A stretch of DNA of 7,565 bases from Deltaproteobacteria bacterium (GTDB taxonomy: Bacteria > Bdellovibrionota_C > UBA2361 > OMII01): contig JALRCK010000012.1 of the NCBI GenBank assembly GCA_023262305.1, forward strand, positions 9,076 through 16,640. Direction: 5' to 3'. The notes beneath the pieces were generated by a model. That model saw nothing but the letters and a program-made list of their open reading frames with translations. It had not been told where the DNA came from and searched no databases. Below are positions 1-6,712 of this stretch, in pieces (position 1 is the first letter of the stretch; each line of letters begins with the position of its first letter). The translations under genes were made by a program, and so were the position numbers.

Positions 1-1353
1 CACTCCCATCGCTACGTTAAAGCGAATGGTGTCAGCGAAAATATCCGGCTCCTGAGGGATCAGCGTTGCATGGTGCGCAACGTGGCTCAGCCCATGCGGC
101 TGAGCCGATCCGTCACACACCACCGAGCAGCTCTGAGCCTGGTGCAACCCGCGAAGAAGCTTCAACACTGTGGACTTACCACTTCCACTCTCACCCACGA
201 GGGCGTAACTCTTACCACGCTCAAGGGTCATGCTGACGCCCGTGACGCCCGAGCGAACATCGTGTTGTTCACCTTCATCGTGATGAAAGGTAAGGTTCGA
301 AATGTCAAGCCTCCTCCAGGTGTCAGGTAGCGTAGCTCCACAGCTCTCCTTCACCAACGCATCGAAGTCCTGCTCGATGTGATCCACCCCTCGAACCCGC
401 GCGCTCTTGGTTAAAAGGTCTCCATACTTGCCGGTGAACCTGAAGAAGGTCTCCGAGACTGAGTGCAGATAGCTACTCAGAGCGAAGACAGTGCCGATCT
501 CGATGACTCCGCCACGCCGAACAGCAAGAAGTAGGAATCCAAAGAGCACGGATCCGTACATCACATCGATGAGGAAGTTCGTCGAGAACCACTTGAGCTC
601 ACACAAGATTGCGGTGCTCCTCCAAATCGGCGCCACCTTCTTGGCGCGCTCATCGATCTCCCGAGTGACCCTGTCCTCAAGCCGTAAGCTGATGACGGTG
701 CCAACGTTGGTCAGGTAATCCTGAACCGACGCTGCAACCTCGTTGAGCTTCTTGTTCTGTATGGCATACTGAGCGACCAAGGAACGGTCGAAGACGACGA
801 TCACCCAGCCGATCACAACGGCGAAACCCATCACAGCGACGCCAGCCCACGGCATGATCCATGTTAGAAACGCGATCGCTCCAAAGAAACGAACTAAGAT
901 GTGCGTCACCTCGAATCCACACTCAGCGAAATCACCGAGAGCCGTAGAGGCTTTCGAGATCTGGTCGATAGTTTCACCCGAGTGGTGTGTCTTGTGCCAA
1001 CTCATCGGCATCAGAGTAACCTTTCGAAAGAGCGAAACCTGCATGATTCGTCTGATCTCGTAGGCCAGGATCGTCTCAAACACACGACTGGGTCCGTGAA
1101 AGGCCCAGAACGAAACTCCAACTACTACCACGAGCACTAGGTATTGCCCGGAGGTAGACAACAGCGCCATCCCCGACTCCTTCTCCACTGCGTTCATGAC
1201 CTTCGCCATGACCAGGGGAAAGACCAGGGAAATAAGCACGGCGGCTATCGCCATAACGGTATAGCCGATAATCTTAGCTCGAGAGCCTTCGGCATGGCGC
1301 CACATCACTGACACGAGGTGACAGATCGGGTTATTACTTAATTTTTTGAACAC
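1..1353 (-). CDS. ABC exporter, fused permease and ATPase (partial, C-terminus beyond the window)
   Basis: Inner-membrane ABC exporter half-transporter that would use ATP to move an unidentified substrate outward. Reading leftward from a GTG start, 451 codons stay open to the window edge. Residues about 25-330 form the type-1 exporter membrane domain, with hydrophobic segments near 25-45, 65-85, 140-180, 265-285 and 292-312. The stretch MPMSWHKTHHSGETIDQIS matches the coupling region typical of exporters (small residue, H, then G-E-x-I). The nucleotide-binding domain starts near residue 350. Its Walker A is GESGSGKST at about 387-395, and the Q-loop is LIPQEPDIFADTI with Gln at about 434. The signature motif, Walker B and H-loop lie outside the window. 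The GTG start is chosen for a perfect AGGAGG five bases upstream. The loop between Walker A and the Q-loop lacks a clear version of the usual G-x-V-x-x-D-G pattern. Family assignment is firm. The substrate (lipid, glycan, peptide or drug) is unknown. Confidence 0.93.
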   Translation of the reverse strand, partial: MFKKLSNNPICHLVSVMWRHAEGSRAKIIGYTVMAIAAVLISLVFPLVMAKVMNAVEKESGMALLSTSGQYLVLVVVVGVSFWAFHGPSRVFETILAYEIRRIMQVSLFRKVTLMPMSWHKTHHSGETIDQISKASTALGDFAECGFEVTHILVRFFGAIAFLTWIMPWAGVAVMGFAVVIGWVIVVFDRSLVAQYAIQNKKLNEVAASVQDYLTNVGTVISLRLEDRVTREIDERAKKVAPIWRSTAILCELKWFSTNFLIDVMYGSVLFGFLLLAVRRGGVIEIGTVFALSSYLHSVSETFFRFTGKYGDLLTKSARVRGVDHIEQDFDALVKESCGATLPDTWRRLDISNLTFHHDEGEQHDVRSGVTGVSMTLERGKSYALVGESGSGKSTVLKLLRGLHQAQSCSVVCDGSAQPHGLSHVAHHATLIPQEPDIFADTIRFNVAMGV

Positions 1354-1358
1354 AGAGC

Positions 1359-1364
1359 CCTCCT
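1359..1364 (-). promoter_or_regulatory. Shine-Dalgarno site of the ABC exporter
   Basis: Read leftward the site is AGGAGG followed by five bases (GCTCT) and GTG. It decides the unusual GTG start of the exporter gene. Confidence 0.8.
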
Positions 1365-1366
1365 GT

Positions 1367-1385
1367 GGACCACACTCCGTGGTCC
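1367..1385. repeat. Perfect 7-5-7 inverted repeat just upstream of the exporter ribosome binding site
   Basis: GGACCAC, spacer ACTCC, GTGGTCC. The inner edge is two bases from the AGGAGG of the exporter gene. It could be a repressor operator or a 5' leader hairpin that affects translation or mRNA stability. No U-tract follows it, so it is not an intrinsic terminator. The symmetry is seen directly; any role is inferred. Confidence 0.5.
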
Positions 1386-1507
1386 GAGTGAGAAGTAAGT
1401 CCGACCACTTAAAAGAAACACTACGACCAGGGGCATGTACCCCAAGGTAGCAGCTCTTTGAGTTATGGCTGGGGATGTTCTACGGGACACCTTGCCAGCG
1501 GTCAGAT

Positions 1508-1530
1508 TCCGCCAGCAATTCAGTGGCGGA
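1508..1530. repeat. Inverted repeat with 7-bp arms and 9-nt loop
   Basis: TCCGCCA and TGGCGGA flank the nine bases GCAATTCAG. It lies in the gene-free stretch upstream of the exporter. With no T-run on either side it is not a standard terminator. It may be a protein-binding site, an RNA hairpin, or chance. Confidence 0.3.
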
Positions 1531-1729
1531 GGTCAATGGGATCGCTGCGCAACCTCAGCAAAGGCTCTGCCGAAGCTCTCAAGATCCTGGTTATTGAAGC
1601 ATCGGTTCCACATGGAATCGTTCCTCTTAGAGTAAGATTTCCCCCAAGGTAAGGGATGGAGCACCGGGAGTCAAAGACAACTTCGAGAAGTATGACTTTT
1701 TCTGAATCCTGGCTTCAAATTGCAAATCA

Positions 1730-2188
1730 CTACACTTTTTCTTCAGTCGATACTCGCAGCCGTCTCCAGCGAGCGAATCTCCAACCGATCTCTAAGCCAA
1801 TCAGCACACTGAGGAGGGAAACAATAACTCCCACAAGCACAAGACCGAGGATCATTCCGATTCTCTCTTCTTCTATCGCACGCAACCCATCGTAGAAAAG
1901 CGAGACGCCCACACCCAATAAGGAAAGGAGTATAGTTGCTCGAAGGGCGATCAATAGGCGATACCGCCCCTTCAGCAGTGCGCCCGGCACTCGAGCCTCT
2001 ACAAACTGAACATAGAGAGCAGAGAAAAGCACTGTCATGGCGACGTTAGTCGCGATTCCAACGTGCACACTGGTCACATAACTCAGCAGTGACGCGAACA
2101 GAACTCCAGTCACCTGAAAACTTAACAGTCCATAAGCCTCTCCCCAGGTGGGGGATGCTTTATTCGGTTGTGCGGGGATACAGGTCAT
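1730..2188 (-). CDS. Small four-helix integral membrane protein, unrecognised
   Basis: A 152-residue protein I do not recognise. Four hydrophobic stretches at about 21-43, 45-65, 78-102 and 110-136 predict four membrane spans. The C-terminal tail carries an Arg/Trp-rich patch (RFARWRRLR), consistent with a cytoplasmic end under the positive-inside rule. The short N-terminus (1-20) is polar. It follows the secreted glycoside-hydrolase-like gene on the same strand after 44 bp and so is probably co-transcribed with it. The start is the first one available, because TAA in frame lies four codons upstream. Its ribosome binding site is poor: AAGG is 14 bases away. Translation may therefore be weak, coupled to the upstream gene, or begin at an internal codon. 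No catalytic motif is visible. It could be an accessory or anchoring protein for its neighbour, which is inference only. Confidence 0.72.
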   Translation of the reverse strand: MTCIPAQPNKASPTWGEAYGLLSFQVTGVLFASLLSYVTSVHVGIATNVAMTVLFSALYVQFVEARVPGALLKGRYRLLIALRATILLSLLGVGVSLFYDGLRAIEEERIGMILGLVLVGVIVSLLSVLIGLEIGWRFARWRRLRVSTEEKV

Positions 2189-2232
2189 AACACGTTAATT
2201 CACCTTAAGGGTACCATGCCCCCTGAGCAGCG

Positions 2233-4206
2233 TCACCGAGTTTTACTTTCTTTGGCTTTTGACCGGACAAAGACTCCCGTAACAACCCCGGAGGTTGGCA
2301 TAGAAACGGAGCAGCTCCGGCGGGAGTGGGAACAGCCCCCCTTCCATCCCACGAAACGGTACCCCGGAGATGGGAAGGCAGTGAGGGTCACTTTTTTCGC
2401 CGAGGAGAATCTAGCGCTGCATCGAGAGCCACACCGAATACCGGATGGCGCGCTTCGAACCTCTCCCCTTCCCTGCTTAGAGACTTTTAGGGTCCGGGAT
2501 CTCTCGGGAAATGGTCGAGGTGTCGGCGACGATGGAGGCTCCGTGTTAAGAGCGTAGCGCCATAGCGCGTTGTATTTAGGGGAGGCCACCTGACCGATGA
2601 CCTCTAAGGCTCCCCATGAACCATACTTTGAATAACTACCGATGTCCGTGAAATGCATGAAGAGCCCACCTCCCCGCGCATCCCACCCCTCAAGGTATGA
2701 TGTGTAGAGGGTCCCCATGCGCTCATCACGATTGGCGCTTGTGAAGAGATTTGTAATGGTCGAATTGTTCGAGGCATTCCCAACTCCAACGAGATGCTGC
2801 CCCCCTTCGTACGACACAAGGGATAAGCCGAAAGAATTCGCCACCTCTTTGTTTGCCTCAATCCAACTAAAGCTCTGCACGAGGGCTCCACCACTAGGAC
2901 CGTTCGGAAGCCCGCCTCCCGAGGATAGCTCTGAGAAGAGCTTGCTAAGACCCGAGGTAGACGATCCCCAACCCGCCACCACGTGAGCATTCTCATCCTG
3001 CCCCATGTAATCGCCCATATAGGGGGCGATGGCGAGCGCCTTAATCCCGTGACTGGCGCACGGCGCCTCACTCCACAGGGGGCAGGAAAGAGCCTCACTT
3101 GCCGTCCAGCTGTTGGCGGCTTGCGACGCCATCACACAAACAACTCGCTCCGGTGAGGCGCCGAAAACAGATCTCCAGATATCACACACCTCAGCGCTTC
3201 GCTTACCATACCAATTGATGCGCTTCGTAAAGCTACTCTCTAATGAACCTGACCATTCTGCTATACCACGAGACTCCACCCATCCCGCCTGTGAGAACGC
3301 TGAGTTCCACACCTCATTCGAGTACTCTACATACACGGTCAGGGACGGCAGGAGGTTGTCGCGCACAACCGTCGCAAAATTAAGGACGAAGTCGTCCGTA
3401 GCCTGGTGAGGCATAGTAAACCATGGCGACTTCTCAGAGACGTTGGCGAGCTCGACCATGATCTCAGCAGGCACTCCCTTCTCTGTGGAGAAACGCGCAT
3501 ATGTGGGCTGAGGTCGAGAGCTCCACGTTGTTACGGTCGATCCATTCGTTCGCATCCAATCCATAAAACGGAGGGCCTGGTAGGGTCGCAGCCTATCGAG
3601 AAAAGACGATGAGAAGCGGTTGGTAACTAATCGTCCCTCATCTCCCTGCGCCACAAATCGGATAGAACGAACATAATCTCCATCACCCAAGGTGTCAGTT
3701 TCGGAGATCCGCAAGAGGATCCCCCCCTTTGAAACATCCACAGAAACAACATCCCTTCCGAGAGTTGAAAGTTCGGGGATCTTCGTTGCGCCGAGACCGT
3801 ACTCAATAGTTCCACGACCTTGGTAGAGCACAACATACTGCCCGGAGGGAAATTCCGGTGGAAGATCCCAGTACGTTGCAACAGAGGTGTACAAAGGAGC
3901 TGCGTTTGGAGCTGGCAAGGACCTCACCCAACCTTGGGCATCCAGATCAAGCTGAGCGGACTCTCCAGTGTCCCAAGCATGGGCCGAGGTACACCCTGGG
4001 TCGACCCCTTGCTGACACTGGGTAAACCAGTCACGCGAGATCAGGAAAAGATCGGTGAACGCAAGCTGCGGAGAATAATCGGTAACGGCATCGAGATTGG
4101 TTCCAAGCTGTCGCGTTTGAGCACCGCCTTGCGCACTCGCCAAGAAGGGAGTGATCGCACTTACTATGCTCACAAAGAGAGTAAAAAATGACGAAAGGCG
4201 TGGCAT
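2233..4206 (-). CDS. Secreted glycoside-hydrolase-like protein with C-terminal Cys-containing repeat domain
   Basis: An exported 657-residue protein, probably acting on a polysaccharide. Residues 1-26 are a Sec signal peptide: basic MPRLSS, a hydrophobic core, and a likely cleavage after ASA. The open frame extends 48 codons further upstream, but the signal peptide marks ATG 4206 as the real start even though its ribosome binding site is weak. Residues about 33-555 resemble secreted proteins often labelled cellulose-binding. They begin GTNLDAVTDYSPQLAF and contain VEYSNEVWN, where Asn-Glu (E298) recalls the acid/base pair of clan GH-A barrels. SYEGGQHLVG (E467) is placed like the partner nucleophile. 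A Pro/Ser linker (556-570) leads to residues 572-648, a divergent InlB-B-like bacterial repeat. That repeat has Cys pairs at 592/596 and 625/632 and a GYRFVGWKGGC core, as in extracellular binding modules. The tail is basic. The 4-TM gene follows after 44 bp. Fold and substrate are inferred; secretion is well supported. Confidence 0.85.
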   Translation of the reverse strand: MPRLSSFFTLFVSIVSAITPFLASAQGGAQTRQLGTNLDAVTDYSPQLAFTDLFLISRDWFTQCQQGVDPGCTSAHAWDTGESAQLDLDAQGWVRSLPAPNAAPLYTSVATYWDLPPEFPSGQYVVLYQGRGTIEYGLGATKIPELSTLGRDVVSVDVSKGGILLRISETDTLGDGDYVRSIRFVAQGDEGRLVTNRFSSSFLDRLRPYQALRFMDWMRTNGSTVTTWSSRPQPTYARFSTEKGVPAEIMVELANVSEKSPWFTMPHQATDDFVLNFATVVRDNLLPSLTVYVEYSNEVWNSAFSQAGWVESRGIAEWSGSLESSFTKRINWYGKRSAEVCDIWRSVFGASPERVVCVMASQAANSWTASEALSCPLWSEAPCASHGIKALAIAPYMGDYMGQDENAHVVAGWGSSTSGLSKLFSELSSGGGLPNGPSGGALVQSFSWIEANKEVANSFGLSLVSYEGGQHLVGVGNASNNSTITNLFTSANRDERMGTLYTSYLEGWDARGGGLFMHFTDIGSYSKYGSWGALEVIGQVASPKYNALWRYALNTEPPSSPTPRPFPERSRTLKVSKQGRGEVRSAPSGIRCGSRCSARFSSAKKVTLTAFPSPGYRFVGWKGGCSHSRRSCSVSMPTSGVVTGVFVRSKAKESKTR

Positions 4207-4491
4207 GGGTCCGCAGTGGTATGATCTTCCTGTCAAGGGAGAGAGTATCACGCACCTCTGCAACTTCGCAGCTTTAGCTTTTTTGGGGAATTTGACTAAG
4301 TGCCTGAGACTACTGAACCCCTGATTAGATGTGACTAAAATCACCCACAAACGTTCACTCCCTTACCCAGTCGCGCTCCTGACACGGACGACCGCGACCT
4401 CAAGCAGCTACTAGCTTCATGCACACTCGGGCACTTGCATTCTATCTCGCCCAAGGACCTGATCCTATGAGAGACTCCCCAGCAAAGGACC
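4207..4491. other. Divergent intergenic region
   Basis: A 285-bp spacer that must hold promoters for both the leftward secreted-protein operon and the rightward glycosyltransferase. On the plus strand TAAAAT (4336-4341) resembles a -10 box and sits inside the CRP-like palindrome, but its -35 is weak. On the minus strand a TTGACA lies about 25 bases upstream of ATG 4206 without a matching -10. No gene is supported here. Confidence 0.4.
4330..4345. promoter_or_regulatory. Candidate CRP/FNR-family binding site in the divergent region
   Basis: TGTGA-CTAAAA-TCACC matches the TGTGA-N6-TCACA layout of the CRP family at nine of ten arm positions. It lies between the leftward secreted-protein gene (start 4206) and the rightward glycosyltransferase gene (start 4492), about 124 and 147 bp from the two starts. 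It could therefore act on either. No strong -35/-10 pair was located beside it. A short palindrome of this kind can arise by chance. Confidence 0.35.
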
Positions 4492-5232
4492 ATGAGCTAC
4501 AAACGACTATTAGGGGTTATGATACCCACGAGAAACCGAGTCTCTCTCCTCAAGGAGTGCCTCGACAGTCTCAACCAAATGACCTCAGATCCTTCTCTCG
4601 TAGAGCTCTTAGTCAAGGCCGATGACGACGATGTAGAGACCCTAAGATTTCTCAACAGCTATACATCCACCCTGCCCGTAAAAATCGTGGTATCCCCCCG
4701 AAAGAACGGATACGGTTCCCTTCACGAACACTACGATAGCCTCGCCAAAATCTCAGAGGCCGAGTTTCTCATGGTGTTTAACGACGACATCGAAATGACT
4801 ACGCAAGGTTGGGAGCAGCACTTCCTTCCCTACTCAGGCACGAACTTTATCCTTGCGGTTCGAAATGAGCGCGTCAAAAACGGAGTACGTTCGCCAATCT
4901 TCGAGAACTATAACGGGAACCCCAGCATTCCCCACGATCTCTACAAAAGTCTCGGAACCCTCTCGCACCATCCGATGCTCGATGATTGGTGGGTGCTCGT
5001 CACACGAGCGATTCGGGAACAAAATTTTGAGCTTGAGCGCTGGCTCGATGTCACGTTGTGGTTCAAGCGCCCTGATGGCGTAGAGACCGATCTCTCAGCC
5101 GACACCACCTTCTTAGAAGGACGGCAGCACATCAATTGGAAACACAGGGGCTCACCCGAGCTGAATGATTTCATCAACAACCTTATCACCCACATGAACC
5201 GCTACCCCCATAAATTTATCCCCGAACGATAA
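4492..5232 (+). CDS. Family-2-like (GT-A fold) glycosyltransferase
   Basis: A cytoplasmic 246-residue protein resembling compact GT2 glycosyltransferases, which move a sugar from a nucleotide-sugar donor to an acceptor. The N-terminal strand and loop LGVMIPTRNRVSLLKECLDSL (8-28) is the classic GT2 opening. KADDDD near 42-47 corresponds to the donor-binding acidic region. FLMVFNDDIEM near 92-102 holds the DxD-like metal site (NDD). LDDWWVL near 163-169 may contribute to the acceptor side. There is no signal peptide or membrane span. ATG 4492 is the only possible start, because TGA in frame lies at 4468 and no other start codon intervenes. AAGGA is just two bases from it, an unusually tight spacing. 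The gene stands alone, divergent from the secreted-protein operon and convergent with the PspA operon. Donor and acceptor sugars are not predictable. Confidence 0.82.
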   Translation: MSYKRLLGVMIPTRNRVSLLKECLDSLNQMTSDPSLVELLVKADDDDVETLRFLNSYTSTLPVKIVVSPRKNGYGSLHEHYDSLAKISEAEFLMVFNDDIEMTTQGWEQHFLPYSGTNFILAVRNERVKNGVRSPIFENYNGNPSIPHDLYKSLGTLSHHPMLDDWWVLVTRAIREQNFELERWLDVTLWFKRPDGVETDLSADTTFLEGRQHINWKHRGSPELNDFINNLITHMNRYPHKFIPER

Positions 5233-5260
5233 AAAAGGAGCCCGGGTCTCCCCGGGCTCC
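5231..5260 (-). terminator. Intrinsic terminator of the PspA/membrane-protein operon
   Basis: A perfect 10-bp stem, GGAGCCCGGG (5237-5246) and CCCGGGCTCC (5251-5260), with a 4-nt loop. For leftward transcripts it is followed directly by six U residues (the A-run at 5231-5236). It lies 32 bp beyond the stop codon of the polytopic membrane-protein gene. The A-run overlaps the TAA of the convergent glycosyltransferase gene. Rightward transcripts form the same hairpin but have no U-tract, so termination in that direction would be weaker. Confidence 0.9.
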
Positions 5261-5292
5261 GCATTGTGTGGGAATACCGAGCCTAACGGCTC

Positions 5293-6678
5293 TTAGTTCC
5301 ACTCAGCCACCTGTCTCCTCACAGTTGAGAAGCTGTCTCGGATCTTTGTGAAGTTCCTCTCCAGGTAGGAAGCTCCAAGTATCGTTCCAACTCCGATCAC
5401 TCCCAGAAGGATCCATGGGCTTACGGAGATCGATGTGATTGCGATGAAGCATACCCTCACAAGCGAGATGACAGCCAACGAGACTCCCGCGAACAGCGTT
5501 CCCTTGTTCTCATTGATGCAGGCATACGTTACACCAAGGATGCCTATTACCAGCGAGATCAGACCAGCCTCAACGTGGGCGCCGTTTACCAGCTCCGCCA
5601 CTCCCGTGAGGAAGAGGGCTACCGCTGAAAATGCCCTGAATACAGCGCCTGCTTCGCGAGCCTTGTGGGCCATGCGAGCATACACTACCGTCAACGGAAG
5701 ACCTACGATGAGGGGCGCCAAAACCGATCCCGTTAGGGAGAAGCCACTCACGACAGCGTCACCGAAGAGGAGCGCAGCCACAGCGGTAGTCAGCAACGCA
5801 ACGTTCTCACTCGCCCATACAAGAGCCTTATCCTTGAAAAATTGTGGGAGTATTCCGAACAAGAGCGCGGAGAGAAGGGCCATCTCAACACCTTGAAGAA
5901 TCGTTGTAGGGCGATAGAGCGAGCTCTGTCGTCCAATCAACATCGCCAGGGCGATAAAGGGAACCAAGCGAGCGACAAACGCCTCTCGAGTCTTGAGCTC
6001 TACGATCGACCCGAACGAGCGCTCACCGATGTACGCCAAGGCTCCGGCCACAGCAACCAGACCCGCCACAAAGAGCGGATCTCGCGTTGGAACAAGAAGA
6101 GTTGCACTCACCCCACATCCAATGAGGAGCAGGCGCTTAGCGTGCTTTCGAGCCAACACCGAGTAGGACATGTACGCCATCGGCAAGAGAGCTAGCAGTC
6201 CGCCAAGAGCCACAATCAGGGCGTCAGTCCGCGTGGGCGCTACGAAGTAGAAGTAGCTCGGATAGCTACTCTCGTACACACCATTCGCCACACGTGAGTA
6301 GATGAACGCTCCGATCTGCGCACAGTGGATCGGAATAAGGGTAACAACGGCCCCGAGGAGGGTTCGAGCTCCCTTATTCTCTCCGATCTTTAAGCCACAC
6401 AGGAGACCTGAGATACACACACCCGCTGTAAAAGCTAGGAAAGAGAAGTATCGAGACACCTGCGTCATGGTATCCCACCGTTGGAACATAAAGGTCGCCA
6501 TCGCGGCCATCAGGACACCAACTCCGATATAGCGCAGCAACGTTCCAATTCGAGAGATCTTATCCCTCTCCTTGGTCGCCGCGGTGAGGCGCTCCTCTGA
6601 GCGCTTCTCAACCGACGCCCGCTCCGCTGCAAGCGCCTCATCAACTTCTTGAATCACCTGAACGTTCTCAATGCTCAT
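5293..6678 (-). CDS. Large polytopic membrane protein with N-terminal coiled coil, unrecognised
   Basis: A 461-residue inner-membrane protein of unknown function. Residues about 8-43 are highly charged and helical (EVDEALAAERASVEKRSEER), a likely cytoplasmic coiled coil. About 13-14 hydrophobic segments follow between residues 48 and 437, for example near 48-64, 78-96, 106-128, 152-176, 263-281, 316-334, 370-386 and 418-437. The C-terminal tail (about 438-461) is charged. The general plan of coiled coil plus many helices resembles DUF2339-type proteins, but I see no diagnostic motif and do not assign that family. The start at 6678 is chosen because GGAGG lies four bases upstream; the frame opens eight codons earlier without a good site. 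It begins 34 bp after the PspA-family gene and ends 32 bp before a terminator, so the two form an operon. The pairing suggests it recruits, or is protected by, the PspA-like protein. That is inference. Confidence 0.85.
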   Translation of the reverse strand: MSIENVQVIQEVDEALAAERASVEKRSEERLTAATKERDKISRIGTLLRYIGVGVLMAAMATFMFQRWDTMTQVSRYFSFLAFTAGVCISGLLCGLKIGENKGARTLLGAVVTLIPIHCAQIGAFIYSRVANGVYESSYPSYFYFVAPTRTDALIVALGGLLALLPMAYMSYSVLARKHAKRLLLIGCGVSATLLVPTRDPLFVAGLVAVAGALAYIGERSFGSIVELKTREAFVARLVPFIALAMLIGRQSSLYRPTTILQGVEMALLSALLFGILPQFFKDKALVWASENVALLTTAVAALLFGDAVVSGFSLTGSVLAPLIVGLPLTVVYARMAHKAREAGAVFRAFSAVALFLTGVAELVNGAHVEAGLISLVIGILGVTYACINENKGTLFAGVSLAVISLVRVCFIAITSISVSPWILLGVIGVGTILGASYLERNFTKIRDSFSTVRRQVAEWN

Positions 6679-6682
6679 ACTG

Positions 6683-6687
6683 CCTCC
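6683..6687 (-). promoter_or_regulatory. Shine-Dalgarno site of the polytopic membrane-protein gene
   Basis: Leftward GGAGG, then CAGT, then ATG. It selects the start at 6678 over an in-frame ATG eight codons upstream. Confidence 0.75.
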
Positions 6688-6712
6688 GGGTAACATAGTC
6701 ACTTGTTTATCT

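Larger units (their letters stand above)
1354..1729. other. Intergenic region without a supported gene
   Basis: About 376 bp between the small membrane-protein gene and the exporter gene, both reading leftward. The only plus-strand frame of note, 64 codons from 1458, has no ribosome binding site and no recognisable protein character. Besides the repeat next to the exporter start, it holds a second inverted repeat at 1508-1530 and two copies of CCCCAAGGTA at 1440-1449 and 1642-1651. No convincing -35/-10 pair was found, although the exporter's promoter presumably lies here. No obvious U-tracted terminator for the upstream operon was seen. Confidence 0.6.

Noticed and set aside
1458..1652. 64-codon plus-strand frame in the gene-free stretch
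   Set aside because: No ribosome binding site, no domain character, and a length expected by chance.
2203..2210. CCTTAAGG palindrome upstream of the small membrane-protein gene
   Set aside because: Only eight bases, no second copy nearby, and it lies inside an operon gap; likely chance.
2168..2557. 129-codon plus-strand frame opposite the end of the secreted-protein gene
   Set aside because: Mostly antisense to the C-terminal repeat domain of a well-supported gene, with no ribosome binding site and no recognisable protein features.
4207..4350. 48-codon N-terminal extension of the secreted protein
   Set aside because: It would bury the signal peptide behind a basic, non-hydrophobic stretch and would run over the CRP-like site. 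ATG 4206 gives a proper signal peptide start.
5435..5896. 153-codon plus-strand frame opposite the polytopic membrane-protein gene
   Set aside because: Ser/Thr/Ala-rich low-quality composition typical of the antisense of a hydrophobic gene. The minus-strand gene has a strong ribosome binding site and terminator.
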